This document shows, piece after piece, positions 1 to 9,185 of a stretch of 64,000 bases of DNA (position 1 is its first letter; the number at the start of each line of letters is the position of its first letter). The stretch comes from Salaquimonas sp041736675 (GTDB lineage: Bacteria; Pseudomonadota; Alphaproteobacteria; Rhizobiales; Rhizobiaceae): the NCBI GenBank assembly GCA_041736675.1, contig JBGSTD010000046.1:62001-126000 (forward strand). Reading direction: 5' to 3'. The notes under the pieces were generated by a model. It made no database searches, was not told the DNA's origin, and was given only the letters and a program-made list of their open reading frames with translations. A program made the position numbers and the translations under genes.

Positions 1-3000
1 ACTTTGGCGCCGTTCAGCCTGATATTGTAAGCGTCATCGTCTGAAGACAATCCACCATACCCGTTCCAGAACCGCAAGTTTTCCCCGCTGGCAGATGATG
101 CCTGATCCGCCACCTCAAAAATCCCGTTTTCACGCCAATTGGGCGAAGCAAAGACTGAACGAAGTATCCTTGCACCGCCAGACTGCCTGGTCCTTTGAAT
201 TTGATCGGCGATCAAGCCGTTGCGTGTATGCAATACTACCCGGGCTGAAGCTATCAGGCAGTTATAGGCGCCCTCACCAATCAAATCTCGACGTACGTTG
301 AAAATATGTTGCCGAGGGCCGATCTCCCTTCCGCGATGTCGGGAATTCTCGCACAATAAATCAATGGCATGCTGGAGCTCTTGAACATAAGAAGACGCTT
401 GCTCATTCAGGATTACGAGATCTGCCAACAGCCCGTGCGAACGAAGATACTCCTGCATCCGCAAAGCCGAAGCGACAATTTCAATATCCGCAGCATTGCT
501 GATACGCAGCACAAACACAGGATAATCTCCGGATATCGACATCGGCCACAGCAAGGATTGCAGCCCGAGACCCGACCTGATCTGTTCTGGTTTTGCCCGA
601 AGTCCAGGATCGGGAAACAACAGATATCCGGCAAGCTGGTGGACGCCTGCCACCTCCTCTGGCGTCAGGCGGACATGGCGGATTTGTATCTGGGAACGTG
701 TCCAGGAGAGGATAGCCTGACGGTTAAATCCCTCACCTCCCTGGTAGCGATGAATTTCGTTCTCCACATCCTCGCGGTTTGCCGCAACGACCGTCCAGAA
801 TGTTACCGACACCTTTTTGTGGGCAGGCGCCCGCACCTTGCACCTCAACGCCATGACGGGATCAAGAACATCACCGCAGTTTCCGGAGAGGGTGGAGCCG
901 GGATCAAATGCTGCAGCATTTGAAATTGAACGGCCACGACCGATAAATGCCATCCTGTCGGTTTCCGCTTCAATATCGCGCATATTGCCGGTAGACTCGG
1001 TCATGAAGTGAGCAAGCGCAATGTTCGGATCACCCTCTGACCGCTTGCGACGGGTCGCATAGATTACACCATCATCGGATATTTCGGTTCGCACAAACAT
1101 TTTGGAAAAAGCTGGATGAGCACTGTCAGCCGGCTCGTGGTTGAGAGCGATTTCACCATAGGACGTGATTTCCAGATACCGGTCTTCGCTGCCTTCATTG
1201 ATGATGGTCAGACGCCGCGCCTCACCATTGCCATCCCCCAGGACGACACATTCAAGCTCAGTGCGCAAATCCCCGACGGATTTAATGAAGGTTGCCTTGT
1301 CCTCGCTGAACCGTGCTTCACTTTTTTCACCTTTGGCAGGCCGGGGCTGTGCTGTGGCCGACCACCAATTGTTAGTCTGCATCTCACGCAGGAAAATGAA
1401 TGTACCGGATCGGTCTTCGGTGGGATCACCGAACCAGCGAGTGACTGCAATCTGGTCGGCATTGCTGTAGCCGGTACCGGTTGCAGTCAGCATCAGGTTG
1501 TAGTGTCCATTGGACATGATGTTGACGGTATGCGGTAAATCGTTCGGATTTTCGATAAGCCGGGCATCATTTGCCTCATCACCAGGATCAGGCTTCATTC
1601 CTTCGCTCGCTTCCTTGCGGATTGGTGTTGTGGCAATGATGCGAGGCGCTTTTTCCTGCAGCAACAGTTCTGCTGCTTCGATACAAGGATCAGCGTGAAA
1701 CCGGTCCCTCATCCTTCCTTCAAAGGCCACATTGGCGACCGCCACGATCGACATGCCGTGGTGGTGTGCCATGAAATTGCGGACTACTACATACTCTTCC
1801 CCCGCAGGCACCCTGCTGGACGTGAAATCGACTGCATCATGAAATCCATATCTGCCCATGGCACCCATACCGCGCAGAACCTGCAGATTTTCCAGCGCTG
1901 CGGCAGGTCGGTACTGCGCGGCAAGAAGACTTGCATAGGGTGCAACCACCAATTCCTGAGCCAACTGCCGTTTAAGACCAAGCCCGGGGACACCGAAATT
2001 GCTGTATTGATAGGTCATGTTCCTGTCGCGGGCATTATAGGCGGCTTCAGAAATCCCCCAAGGCAAACCTTTTGACCGAGCGTAATTTATCTGGGATTTC
2101 ACGACAAGATTGTTTGACTGGTTCAAGATGCCACCCAGCGGTTCTTTCATGACAAGGGGCGGCATCAAATATTCAAACATTGATCCTGACCACGACACCA
2201 ATGAACCCGACATGCCGATCTGGGTAACAGGGCGCCCTAGACGAAACCAGTGGTCGGTAGCCACATCGCCTTTGGCAATGGCAAACAGGCTGGCAAGTCG
2301 CGCTTCGGAAGCCAACAGGTCATAGCACGATTCATCAATTTGATGTTCTGACACGCGATAGCCAATCGAGAGCAGTTTGCGCTCGGGATTCACAAGGAAA
2401 CCAAAATCCATTTCAAAGGCAAATTTTCTGGCCCGCTCGCCAAGGACAAGCAGCCGCCTTCGCAATTGGGCCACGCCTGACCCTTCCATATGGGCGTCTG
2501 AAAGATGGGCTTCACAGGTTGAGACAAGTTTGTCTGCCCAGTTTGCAAGGTCCCGGCTGTCTTCACTGTTGATCTCCTCATGAATGTCGTAGGCCAGATT
2601 TCTGATCTCGCCAGACATGACCGAAAGACTGATCATGCGGATCGAAACAGTTTCCGGTTCAAACATGACCATTTCAACAGCCCTTTTCATTCCGGTCAGA
2701 CGCTCCGCCAGGCGCCGCAATATTGGCCGCATGGAACGCTTCTGTTTCGGCAGGCTATCGAGGTGAGAATGAACAAGACCAATCACATCAACAATGCCAT
2801 TCAGATTGCCGCGAATATGGGCGGCAGGCGCTTCAGCCCAGATACGGCATGCAGACGCTACTGCGATGAGATGCCCGGCAAGGTTTCCGCTATCAACCGA
2901 GGAAATGTAGCGCGGTTGAAGCGGCTTGAGCGTTTCAATATCGTACCAATTGAAAAAATGTCCTTTTCGCCGCTTCATCTTGTCAAGCGTGTCGAAAACC

Positions 3001-6000
3001 TGTTCCAGCCGCGAAATCGTGGCAGTGAAACTGATCCAGCCGAAATCACGCGCGGAAATCGTTGAAAGCAAATACACACTGATATTTGTCGGTGAGGTTC
3101 GTTTAGCAATGACAAATTCCGGCGTTTCCTGAACGTTGTCAGGAGGCAGCATGTTGTGTTCAGGCGTCACGAAAGTTTCGAAGTAGTACCACGTTTTTCG
3201 AGCAATCAGGCGCAGTTCCGCTACAACTTCAGGCGAGACATGTAGCTGGTCCTCGGTTTCCGCAGATTGGCTGATCAAATAGGCAAATGCAGGAGAACCA
3301 ATCCACATGAGGCTAAATACCGCTGCGATGACAAACCCGGATGAGCCTGCCGCAAGAGGAAACAGAATACCGATCACAGCAATACCCAATGCTCCGGCCA
3401 TCGCGCGGTAATGCCCGGAAAGACTGCGGTCACTGCTGCGCGCAACATCAGATGCCGTTTTCCACTCAAGCAGATTGCTGCGGGAAACGAAAACACGATA
3501 CAGCGTTCGTACAATCGCATCTCCCATCATCCATGCTTTGTGGCCAAGGAACACCAATTGAATGGCGACGTGGGCAGTGGCAACAGCAAAATCACGTGCA
3601 AACTGTGCAAGATGAATTGACAGTGTTACCTCTACCGACTTTGGCATAAAGGCATCAAAGACATTGAGCGTCAGCCCGACAAACAGCGTAAGAATGAGTG
3701 CAATTTGCCAGAATGCTGCTTCAGACAAAGGCAATAACGTCCATCCGGCAATGGAGGCAGCCACCCAGAACACGGGTGTCAGGGACCGGCGAAAATTGTC
3801 AATGATTTTCAATCTGGAAAGGCCGCCAAAACCGGCATTTGGTGCAAAGGCCCAATTCAGCAATTGCCAGTCACCCCGCGCCCAACGGTGATGGCGCGAG
3901 GCATCATCAAGATACCGGATGGGATAATCCTCAATCAGTTCAACATCGGTGACAAGAGCTGCTCTGGCAAACTCTCCTTCCAGGAGGTCGTGGCTGAGCA
4001 CTGAATTCTCATCAATACGGCCCTTCAATGTGCTTTCGAAAGTGTCGACATGATAGAGCCCCTTACCAGTAAAACTCCCGGCTGAAAACAAATCCTGGTA
4101 GGTGTCTGACACAGAAAAAACATAGGGATCGATCCCGCGGTTCGAAGAGAATATTCGCTGAAAGAAAGAAGCTTCATCGCCTGTCGTCAATGAAGGTGTG
4201 ACTCTCGGCTGCAATATCCCAAAGCCTGAGTTTACGGATCCTGTATCTTGATCCACTTTCGGATGGTTCAAGGGGTGCTGCAGTTTACCGACAAGCCTGG
4301 TCACGGCATCGCGCGTTATTCGCGTATCAGCATCCAGTGTCATGACATATTGGACGTCTTGAGGCAGGTCTGTATCGGGAGCAAAATACGTCGTATCTTT
4401 GTCACCGCGCAAAAGCGCGTTTAGTTCGACGAGTTTTCCCCTCTTTCTTTCCCAACCCATCCAGACACCCTCGGACTCTGAAAATAGCCGGTGCCTTTGA
4501 AGTGCAAAAAACCTCGCATGTGGTTCCAGCGGATATTTTTCGTTGAGGCGCTTAACTTCCGATCGAAGTGCATCGAGGAGTTCAAGATCAATATCTGTTT
4601 GCTCGAATTTGCTGTCAGTCCAATCAGATAAAATTGCAAAATGCAGCTCGCCGGACATGTTGGACAAAAAATGGACTTCAATCGTGTGGACAGCATCGTC
4701 CACATCATCCCGAGTGCCGATCATGGTGGGGATTACCACCATTGTTCTGGCACTTGCGGGAACACCGCTCTTGTATTCATATCCAATCAAGCGTGTCGGC
4801 GCCACAAGCCCGGTGATCAATGTATTGAAGAGCGCCATCGCTGCCTCGATCGCGGGAAAAGCAAACAACAACATCAGGAAAACGAGCGTTCCGGTTGGCA
4901 CGCTTTGATGGTCAATCGCTTGGGCGGTAATCGCCAGTAAAAACACGGCAAAAGCCAAAACAGGTATCGCAAGAGAAGGCCAGCCGGCAGCCTTGAATAT
5001 GCGAAAGAGCCGGTATCTTAGCGGAACCTTGTAGCCGATCTCTTTTTCAAAATCTGGTCTGAGCCCGCCAACCAAAAGACAACCAGCTTCAGGCAGCCTC
5101 GCCGATTGCCCAGTTTTCTTCTGTAGAAGTGACGCACGCTTTACCGCAAGAGTGGCAACCTCGATCTCGCTTTTTCCTGATCGTTTGGCAAGCACCTCTA
5201 TCGCGTCGCGGTAACTGTCACGGGATGCAAAATCGAGAGCTGAAAAATCACTATGTTCGCGCAAGACATGATCAACCTGACTGACTAACTCAAACCATGT
5301 GGTCCACTGTGTATCATCCACCTTGCGAAGGCCGCGAATGATGTTGCCCGTCGTTACGTTTCCGGTGGATTGCCTCGTATGTTCGGTGAGCGTGATTTCC
5401 TCAGCGTCTGTCCCTGCAATTTCAAGCTTGTCTTCCAGCCATTCCAGAGCATGGGTAGCCGACCGCGACCCATCCCGAAGCCTGTGCAAAAGTTGCGTGG
5501 CAAAACTGCAATCATGTGCATGTGCTTCGCTTTCATTCAAAACCGCGACGCGCTTCTCGTAATCAGCATTGGCAAGCTCATCAGCTGCCATGTTGGCGTG
5601 CGCCCGCAACTCTCGCGTCTGATCAACCAGCAAGGCAAGCCGACGTAGATTTTCCAGCAGAACCAACCGCAAAACCGAAGGAAAAGCCCAAAGTTCACCA
5701 ATTTGAAGCGGTTGCACCGATTGGTAACCACGGATCAGTTTTGTGACCTCCGCAATGGAAACAGAACTGTCCGTTTGCTCAACATATCGCCAAGCAAGCA
5801 ACAGGACACGCGGCACATCGGAGAATTTGCATTTTGGCAATTGCTGGTAGAACCGTTTGGGAAGATCGCGGCGCACCTCGATAATGGCCTGCTCAACGAC
5901 ATAAACATTGTCTAAAAGCCAGTTGGACGCAGGCGTCAATTGATCGCCATCACGAAATGATTTGTGCAGGGAAGCAACCACGCGGGCGATATCACGTGAA

Positions 6001-6188
6001 ATCAGGTTGGTATGACTGCGTACATCAAGCTCTGACACGGGTTCACCACCCGGCCAGATTTCGCTGGCCAGACGCGCGCCAAAGGTTTCCAGATCAACCT
6101 GCCAAGTCTTTTCAGCTCTTATCGGACGCGCTATCGATCGGGGCAAGTCAGGCTGCGACCCATGGAGCAAATCGGAATATACATTCAT
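1..6188 (-). CDS. ndvB: Cyclic beta-1,2-glucan synthase NdvB/ChvB, partial (C-terminus off the left edge)
   Basis: Giant inner-membrane enzyme that starts, elongates, length-controls and cyclises periplasmic beta-1,2-glucan from UDP-glucose. About 2062 residues are present; family members have about 2830, so roughly 770 C-terminal residues lie outside the window. The N-terminus has the NWLLDN motif typical of the family (about residue 90). Two membrane segments lie near residues 400-445. The GT84 transferase follows, with a LDADTR motif (Asp about 619-621) and the HRWARGDWQ motif (Trp about 769). More membrane segments lie near 830-970. A glucoamylase-like region carries SSVDSGNLAGHL near 1075-1110. 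At the window edge the FWNGYGG motif opens a GH94 phosphorylase-type domain. The start chosen is the ATG at 6188, directly ahead of the conserved N-terminus. It is divergent from a histidine kinase, with about 400 bp between them. Confidence 0.95.
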   Translation of the reverse strand, partial: MNVYSDLLHGSQPDLPRSIARPIRAEKTWQVDLETFGARLASEIWPGGEPVSELDVRSHTNLISRDIARVVASLHKSFRDGDQLTPASNWLLDNVYVVEQAIIEVRRDLPKRFYQQLPKCKFSDVPRVLLLAWRYVEQTDSSVSIAEVTKLIRGYQSVQPLQIGELWAFPSVLRLVLLENLRRLALLVDQTRELRAHANMAADELANADYEKRVAVLNESEAHAHDCSFATQLLHRLRDGSRSATHALEWLEDKLEIAGTDAEEITLTEHTRQSTGNVTTGNIIRGLRKVDDTQWTTWFELVSQVDHVLREHSDFSALDFASRDSYRDAIEVLAKRSGKSEIEVATLAVKRASLLQKKTGQSARLPEAGCLLVGGLRPDFEKEIGYKVPLRYRLFRIFKAAGWPSLAIPVLAFAVFLLAITAQAIDHQSVPTGTLVFLMLLFAFPAIEAAMALFNTLITGLVAPTRLIGYEYKSGVPASARTMVVIPTMIGTRDDVDDAVHTIEVHFLSNMSGELHFAILSDWTDSKFEQTDIDLELLDALRSEVKRLNEKYPLEPHARFFALQRHRLFSESEGVWMGWERKRGKLVELNALLRGDKDTTYFAPDTDLPQDVQYVMTLDADTRITRDAVTRLVGKLQHPLNHPKVDQDTGSVNSGFGILQPRVTPSLTTGDEASFFQRIFSSNRGIDPYVFSVSDTYQDLFSAGSFTGKGLYHVDTFESTLKGRIDENSVLSHDLLEGEFARAALVTDVELIEDYPIRYLDDASRHHRWARGDWQLLNWAFAPNAGFGGLSRLKIIDNFRRSLTPVFWVAASIAGWTLLPLSEAAFWQIALILTLFVGLTLNVFDAFMPKSVEVTLSIHLAQFARDFAVATAHVAIQLVFLGHKAWMMGDAIVRTLYRVFVSRSNLLEWKTASDVARSSDRSLSGHYRAMAGALGIAVIGILFPLAAGSSGFVIAAVFSLMWIGSPAFAYLISQSAETEDQLHVSPEVVAELRLIARKTWYYFETFVTPEHNMLPPDNVQETPEFVIAKRTSPTNISVYLLSTISARDFGWISFTATISRLEQVFDTLDKMKRRKGHFFNWYDIETLKPLQPRYISSVDSGNLAGHLIAVASACRIWAEAPAAHIRGNLNGIVDVIGLVHSHLDSLPKQKRSMRPILRRLAERLTGMKRAVEMVMFEPETVSIRMISLSVMSGEIRNLAYDIHEEINSEDSRDLANWADKLVSTCEAHLSDAHMEGSGVAQLRRRLLVLGERARKFAFEMDFGFLVNPERKLLSIGYRVSEHQIDESCYDLLASEARLASLFAIAKGDVATDHWFRLGRPVTQIGMSGSLVSWSGSMFEYLMPPLVMKEPLGGILNQSNNLVVKSQINYARSKGLPWGISEAAYNARDRNMTYQYSNFGVPGLGLKRQLAQELVVAPYASLLAAQYRPAAALENLQVLRGMGAMGRYGFHDAVDFTSSRVPAGEEYVVVRNFMAHHHGMSIVAVANVAFEGRMRDRFHADPCIEAAELLLQEKAPRIIATTPIRKEASEGMKPDPGDEANDARLIENPNDLPHTVNIMSNGHYNLMLTATGTGYSNADQIAVTRWFGDPTEDRSGTFIFLREMQTNNWWSATAQPRPAKGEKSEARFSEDKATFIKSVGDLRTELECVVLGDGNGEARRLTIINEGSEDRYLEITSYGEIALNHEPADSAHPAFSKMFVRTEISDDGVIYATRRKRSEGDPNIALAHFMTESTGNMRDIEAETDRMAFIGRGRSISNAAAFDPGSTLSGNCGDVLDPVMALRCKVRAPAHKKVSVTFWTVVAANREDVENEIHRYQGGEGFNRQAILSWTRSQIQIRHVRLTPEEVAGVHQLAGYLLFPDPGLRAKPEQIRSGLGLQSLLWPMSISGDYPVFVLRISNAADIEIVASALRMQEYLRSHGLLADLVILNEQASSYVQELQHAIDLLCENSRHRGREIGPRQHIFNVRRDLIGEGAYNCLIASARVVLHTRNGLIADQIQRTRQSGGARILRSVFASPNWRENGIFEVADQASSASGENLRFWNGYGGLSSDDDAYNIRLNGAK

Positions 6189-6589
6189 TTTTGTAATTTC
6201 ATTGTTAGACGACGGGAACCGCCGCACAGGTATCCGTAGAGAAGGAACTCATGAAACGGAAAATTGTTCCCTGGCGGCACCGCTTTTAGCAATTGAAAAA
6301 TTTCAATGTGTATGTGCGCATGCATTTTAGTCTGCATTTGCACGTGAATCCGACAAATCTCCGACTATGCCATTCGTCTTGTTTGCTGCCTCGCCGTCAG
6401 AACGCGGGAATGTTCAATGACACTCAATTATGGTAGTATCAGATAGTTCGAGTTGACTTCAAAAAATCGCTTTTTGGTGTTTTAGATCCCTTTTTGGAAC
6501 GCCAAACCTGAGCTTTCTTTCTGCCAACACACGGAATGCGTTTGACAGATGGATTTGATGAATGGGTTGCCGCGAGGAGTTGTGGTTGA
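6189..6589. other. Divergent intergenic region between ndvB and an HWE kinase gene
   Basis: A 401-bp non-coding stretch that must hold the promoters of both divergent genes. The clearest structure is a 12-bp direct repeat, listed separately, at 6466-6477 and 6486-6497. It is AT-rich, and I see no convincing sigma-70 or EcfG promoter, RNA gene or conserved small ORF in it. Confidence 0.5.
6466..6497. repeat. 12-bp direct repeat with 20-bp periodicity in the ndvB/HWE kinase promoter region
   Basis: ATCGCTTTTTGG at 6466-6477 and ATCCCTTTTTGG at 6486-6497 differ at one base and start exactly 20 bp apart, about two helical turns. Such spacing is typical of tandem activator sites, as for OmpR/PhoP-family regulators. 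The regulator itself is unknown. Confidence 0.5.
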
Positions 6590-8323
6590 ATGAGAATGAT
6601 ATCAATTCGACTCTATGTACTTGCACTTTCAGCATTTATCGCTGTGCCAATGTTATTGTTTCTTGTGCTGCTTTTCATTCAACTGCAGATTAACGAACGG
6701 CGTTCCCTGGAAAGTCGCGTTAGCCGGCAGGCAGCAGCAATTGCCGCGGCAGCCGAACCTGTGCTGCTCGACATGCTTTCATCGGTGCGGTTGCTTGCCA
6801 CCTCGCCTGATCTCGAAGACGGCAGTCTGGCTGCTTTTCATGCCCGTGCAAAACGTGGATTGGCTGACAGTGGCGCCTACCTAATCGCACTTGATGTGAT
6901 AGGAAAGCAACTTCTCAATACACGAATCCCCTTTGGAATTCCTGCGGGAGTCACATCAGACATGGCCTCCTTTGATGAGGCCATCAAGTCGAACAAGCCG
7001 GTTGTATCGGGTGTGTTTTTCGGCAAGACAGGCGGCAAATGGGTATTCAATATCGTCCAGCCACTGCCTGACAACCCAGAAACAAACGCACGGGCACTCA
7101 TTATCACCCGTAACGCGGAAGATCTCGCTGATGGCCTGCAAGAACAGGATCTGCCACCGTCGTGGCAGTCAGCGATTTTTGACAAGTCAGGAAAATTACT
7201 CGCTTCGCACAATCCCGACATTCTGGTACCGGGAACAACAGCTGCCGAATTGAAAGGCATACGTTTCGGCACCACGCAAAAGTTTGAATACGGCAATTTT
7301 GGTTCACCCGATGCACTTGCAGGCCATGCTGAAATTTCACCCAGTGGATGGCAGGCTGTTGTATGGGGCTCCGCATCGGCAGCTCAATCACCCATCCTGA
7401 AAAACTGGCGCACGGTCGTATTCGGCGGAGTGGCGTTACTGTCACTGTCAATTCTGCTTGGCTATTTTGCAACCGAGCGGTTGCGGCGCGCCGTAACCAG
7501 TATAGCCCGGATGGCAGTTGAGGTTGGCAAAGGAAATCTGGTTCGCCCTCCCTCCTTTCACATCAGAGAGTTTGATGTCATTGCAAAAGCATTGTCGACT
7601 GCTTCCAGTCAGCGAAACGAAGCGGAGAGCAGCATCCGCTTTGCCATGCGAGAATTGGCACACCGCACAAAAAACCTCATGACGGTAGTGCTTTCAATGA
7701 TACGCCAGGGTGCACGCAGCAGCACATCAGTCGAGGAAATGCGCGGCACATTGGAAGACCGCATATACTCATTGAGCCGGTCGATAGATCTCCTGACTTC
7801 AAAAGAAAAAACAGGCGTTTCGCTGCGCGAACTTGCCGAGCAACAGTTATCCGGTTTTACCTCAGGAGGAAAAAGCATTTCAATTAGTGGCGAGGACGTT
7901 CTTCTGAAACCGGATGCTGTTCAGTATCTGGGGATGGCATTCCATGAACTGGCAACAAATGCGATGAAACATGGTGCTCTTTCACGCCATGGCGGCAAGG
8001 TGTTTGTCACCTGGTTGATCGTTCCGGCAGAAGACGGTTCAAAGAACATCCATCTCATATGGAAAGAAATCGGAGGTCCACCCGCAACACCGCCAACACG
8101 AAACGGCTTTGGAACGAAGGTCATCAAAAATCACATGGCCGCTGTGACAATGGGGAAAGTAACACTGAGTTATAAAGATCGCGGATTTAGCTGGTCGTTG
8201 CAGGCACCGCTCGCCGCCTTTACAGAAATTACCGAGGATCAAGAAACTGGAAGTCTTGATCACCTGGGAGATGGCGTCGATCTGAACCTTGATCAGTCTC
8301 TTTCCAACAAAAGCCATGCTTGA
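6590..8323 (+). CDS. HWE-family membrane sensor histidine kinase with large periplasmic sensor domain
   Basis: Inner-membrane histidine kinase of 577 residues. Residues 9-30 are the first membrane span, about 31-272 an extracytoplasmic domain that looks cache-like, about 274-294 the second span, and 295-345 a HAMP-like linker. The H-box reads RELAHRTKNLM (His 358). The N-box is FHELATNAMKHGALS (452-465), and the G1 region has W491-K-E493 followed by GGP; these His/Trp/Glu signatures define the HWE class common in Hyphomicrobiales. There is no receiver domain and no adjacent response regulator, so it is an orphan. An in-frame TGA sits right before the ATG, and GAGGAG about 10 nt upstream serves as the ribosome site. 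HWE kinases often feed the PhyR general-stress pathway, and stress-type promoters lie just downstream; a link is only inference. Confidence 0.88.
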   Translation: MRMISIRLYVLALSAFIAVPMLLFLVLLFIQLQINERRSLESRVSRQAAAIAAAAEPVLLDMLSSVRLLATSPDLEDGSLAAFHARAKRGLADSGAYLIALDVIGKQLLNTRIPFGIPAGVTSDMASFDEAIKSNKPVVSGVFFGKTGGKWVFNIVQPLPDNPETNARALIITRNAEDLADGLQEQDLPPSWQSAIFDKSGKLLASHNPDILVPGTTAAELKGIRFGTTQKFEYGNFGSPDALAGHAEISPSGWQAVVWGSASAAQSPILKNWRTVVFGGVALLSLSILLGYFATERLRRAVTSIARMAVEVGKGNLVRPPSFHIREFDVIAKALSTASSQRNEAESSIRFAMRELAHRTKNLMTVVLSMIRQGARSSTSVEEMRGTLEDRIYSLSRSIDLLTSKEKTGVSLRELAEQQLSGFTSGGKSISISGEDVLLKPDAVQYLGMAFHELATNAMKHGALSRHGGKVFVTWLIVPAEDGSKNIHLIWKEIGGPPATPPTRNGFGTKVIKNHMAAVTMGKVTLSYKDRGFSWSLQAPLAAFTEITEDQETGSLDHLGDGVDLNLDQSLSNKSHA

Positions 8324-8341
8324 AATGGTTTGTTTTTGCGA

Positions 8342-8533
8342 TCAATTGCTTTCAGTCTTTTTCTCGGGAAGATTTTTGTGTTCCGTGGAAGCAAGCTCCT
8401 CCAGTTCATTCTCGCTCATTGAAGCATACATGTCTTTTGAAGCTCCCTTGAGCTCCGACACCTTGGCTTCGCCGCGTTTGGCCGCAAGAGCTGCACCAGC
8501 GGCCTTTTGTTGAACTTTCGATTGCGCAGGCAT
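8342..8533 (-). CDS. Small DUF3008 family protein (general-stress type)
   Basis: A 63-residue, lysine- and alanine-rich soluble protein. It starts MPAQSKVQQKAAGAALAAKRG and continues with a KGASKDMYASMSENEL stretch, both hallmarks of the DUF3008 family, whose biochemical role is unknown. The ATG at 8533 is preceded by AGAGGA at good spacing, so I prefer it to a longer upstream reading of the frame, whose extra residues do not look conserved. An EcfG-type promoter lies about 60-85 nt upstream on the same strand, which suggests induction by general stress. It ends tail to tail with the HWE kinase gene. Confidence 0.85.
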   Translation of the reverse strand: MPAQSKVQQKAAGAALAAKRGEAKVSELKGASKDMYASMSENELEELASTEHKNLPEKKTESN

Positions 8534-8592
8534 ATCCATCCTCTTTAGTCGTGGGTTTAACCTTGAGACTTGAAGCAACACTGTCTTTTCCA

Positions 8593-8617
8593 AACGCGAC
8601 AATGCGGTTTGTGTTCC
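8593..8617 (-). promoter_or_regulatory. EcfG-type stress promoter for the DUF3008 gene
   Basis: Read on the minus strand: GGAAC, exactly 16 bases, then CGTT. This matches the alphaproteobacterial EcfG sigma consensus GGAAC-N16/17-CGTT. It lies 60 nt upstream of the DUF3008 start codon. The match was seen by eye; expression was not tested. Confidence 0.75.
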
Positions 8618-8640
8618 AAACATTTTTTTGATCGGTTTTT

Positions 8641-8665
8641 GGAACTCTGAGAGGGAAAATCCGTT
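8641..8665 (+). promoter_or_regulatory. EcfG-type stress promoter for the PRC-barrel gene
   Basis: GGAAC at 8641-8645, 16 bases, then CGTT at 8662-8665 on the plus strand, fitting the EcfG consensus. It is 48 nt upstream of the PRC-barrel start and 24 bp from the opposite-strand copy, so the two divergent genes appear to form one co-induced stress unit. Confidence 0.75.
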
Positions 8666-8713
8666 GTTTTGCAAGACGACCAGAACCCCGAACTCTATTC
8701 AAAGGAGAACGAC

Positions 8714-9070
8714 ATGCACACCACCTCACCCAATACACTGGTATCCTCTTCTGAGGTTGACGGAACCGAAGTCTATAGTCGCAATGGCGACGAGATCGGC
8801 CACGTTGACCACATCATGATCGACAAGAAGTCCGGCACGGTTGCTTACGCAGTCATGCATTTCGGCGGCTTTTTGGGCTTCGGCGAAGACACGCATCACG
8901 TCCCATGGAAAAAACTGGATTACGACGTTTCCAAGGGCGGTTATGTTACCGACATCACTGAAGAACAGTTGAAAGGTGCTCCCGCGCGGGCATCAGATTG
9001 GTCAACCAATCGCGACTGGGAACAGCGGACACATGAATACTACCGTGTTCCCCCATATTGGGGACTTTGA
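8714..9070 (+). CDS. PRC-barrel domain protein
   Basis: A soluble protein of 118 residues. A PRC-barrel fold spans about residues 12-75, shown by EVYSRNGDEIGHVDHIMID followed by hydrophobic strands and the VPWKKLDYD segment. The C-terminus is aromatic (YYRVPPYWGL). PRC-barrel proteins act as protein-interaction modules, and stand-alone ones in Hyphomicrobiales are often stress-induced. The ATG at 8714 has AAAGGAG about 7 nt ahead, so it is preferred to an in-frame TTG 45 nt upstream. An EcfG-type promoter precedes it, on the opposite side of the spacer from the DUF3008 gene. Its binding partner is unknown. Confidence 0.87.
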   Translation: MHTTSPNTLVSSSEVDGTEVYSRNGDEIGHVDHIMIDKKSGTVAYAVMHFGGFLGFGEDTHHVPWKKLDYDVSKGGYVTDITEEQLKGAPARASDWSTNRDWEQRTHEYYRVPPYWGL

Positions 9071-9081
9071 TCGGCAAAATG

Positions 9082-9122
9082 AAAAAAGGCACCGTACCGA
9101 AAACGCCTTCGGTACGGTGCCT
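9082..9122 (-). terminator. Rho-independent terminator after the cytochrome b561 gene
   Basis: A 14-bp perfect stem (arms 9087-9100 and 9109-9122) with an 8-nt loop. On the minus strand it is followed by TTTTTTC, so it ends the leftward b561 operon. On the plus strand no U-run follows. Confidence 0.85.
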
Positions 9123-9185
9123 AGTGAGGACCAGCCTGGAGATTGGGGGCCTGGCTGTCCTCCAGCGCGGTAATGAAGGGGCTTA

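Noticed and set aside
6400..6415. LexA-like GAAC...GTTC upstream of the HWE kinase
   Set aside because: Spacing is 8 bases, whereas the alphaproteobacterial SOS box needs GAAC-N7-GTTC, and the neighbours are not SOS genes.
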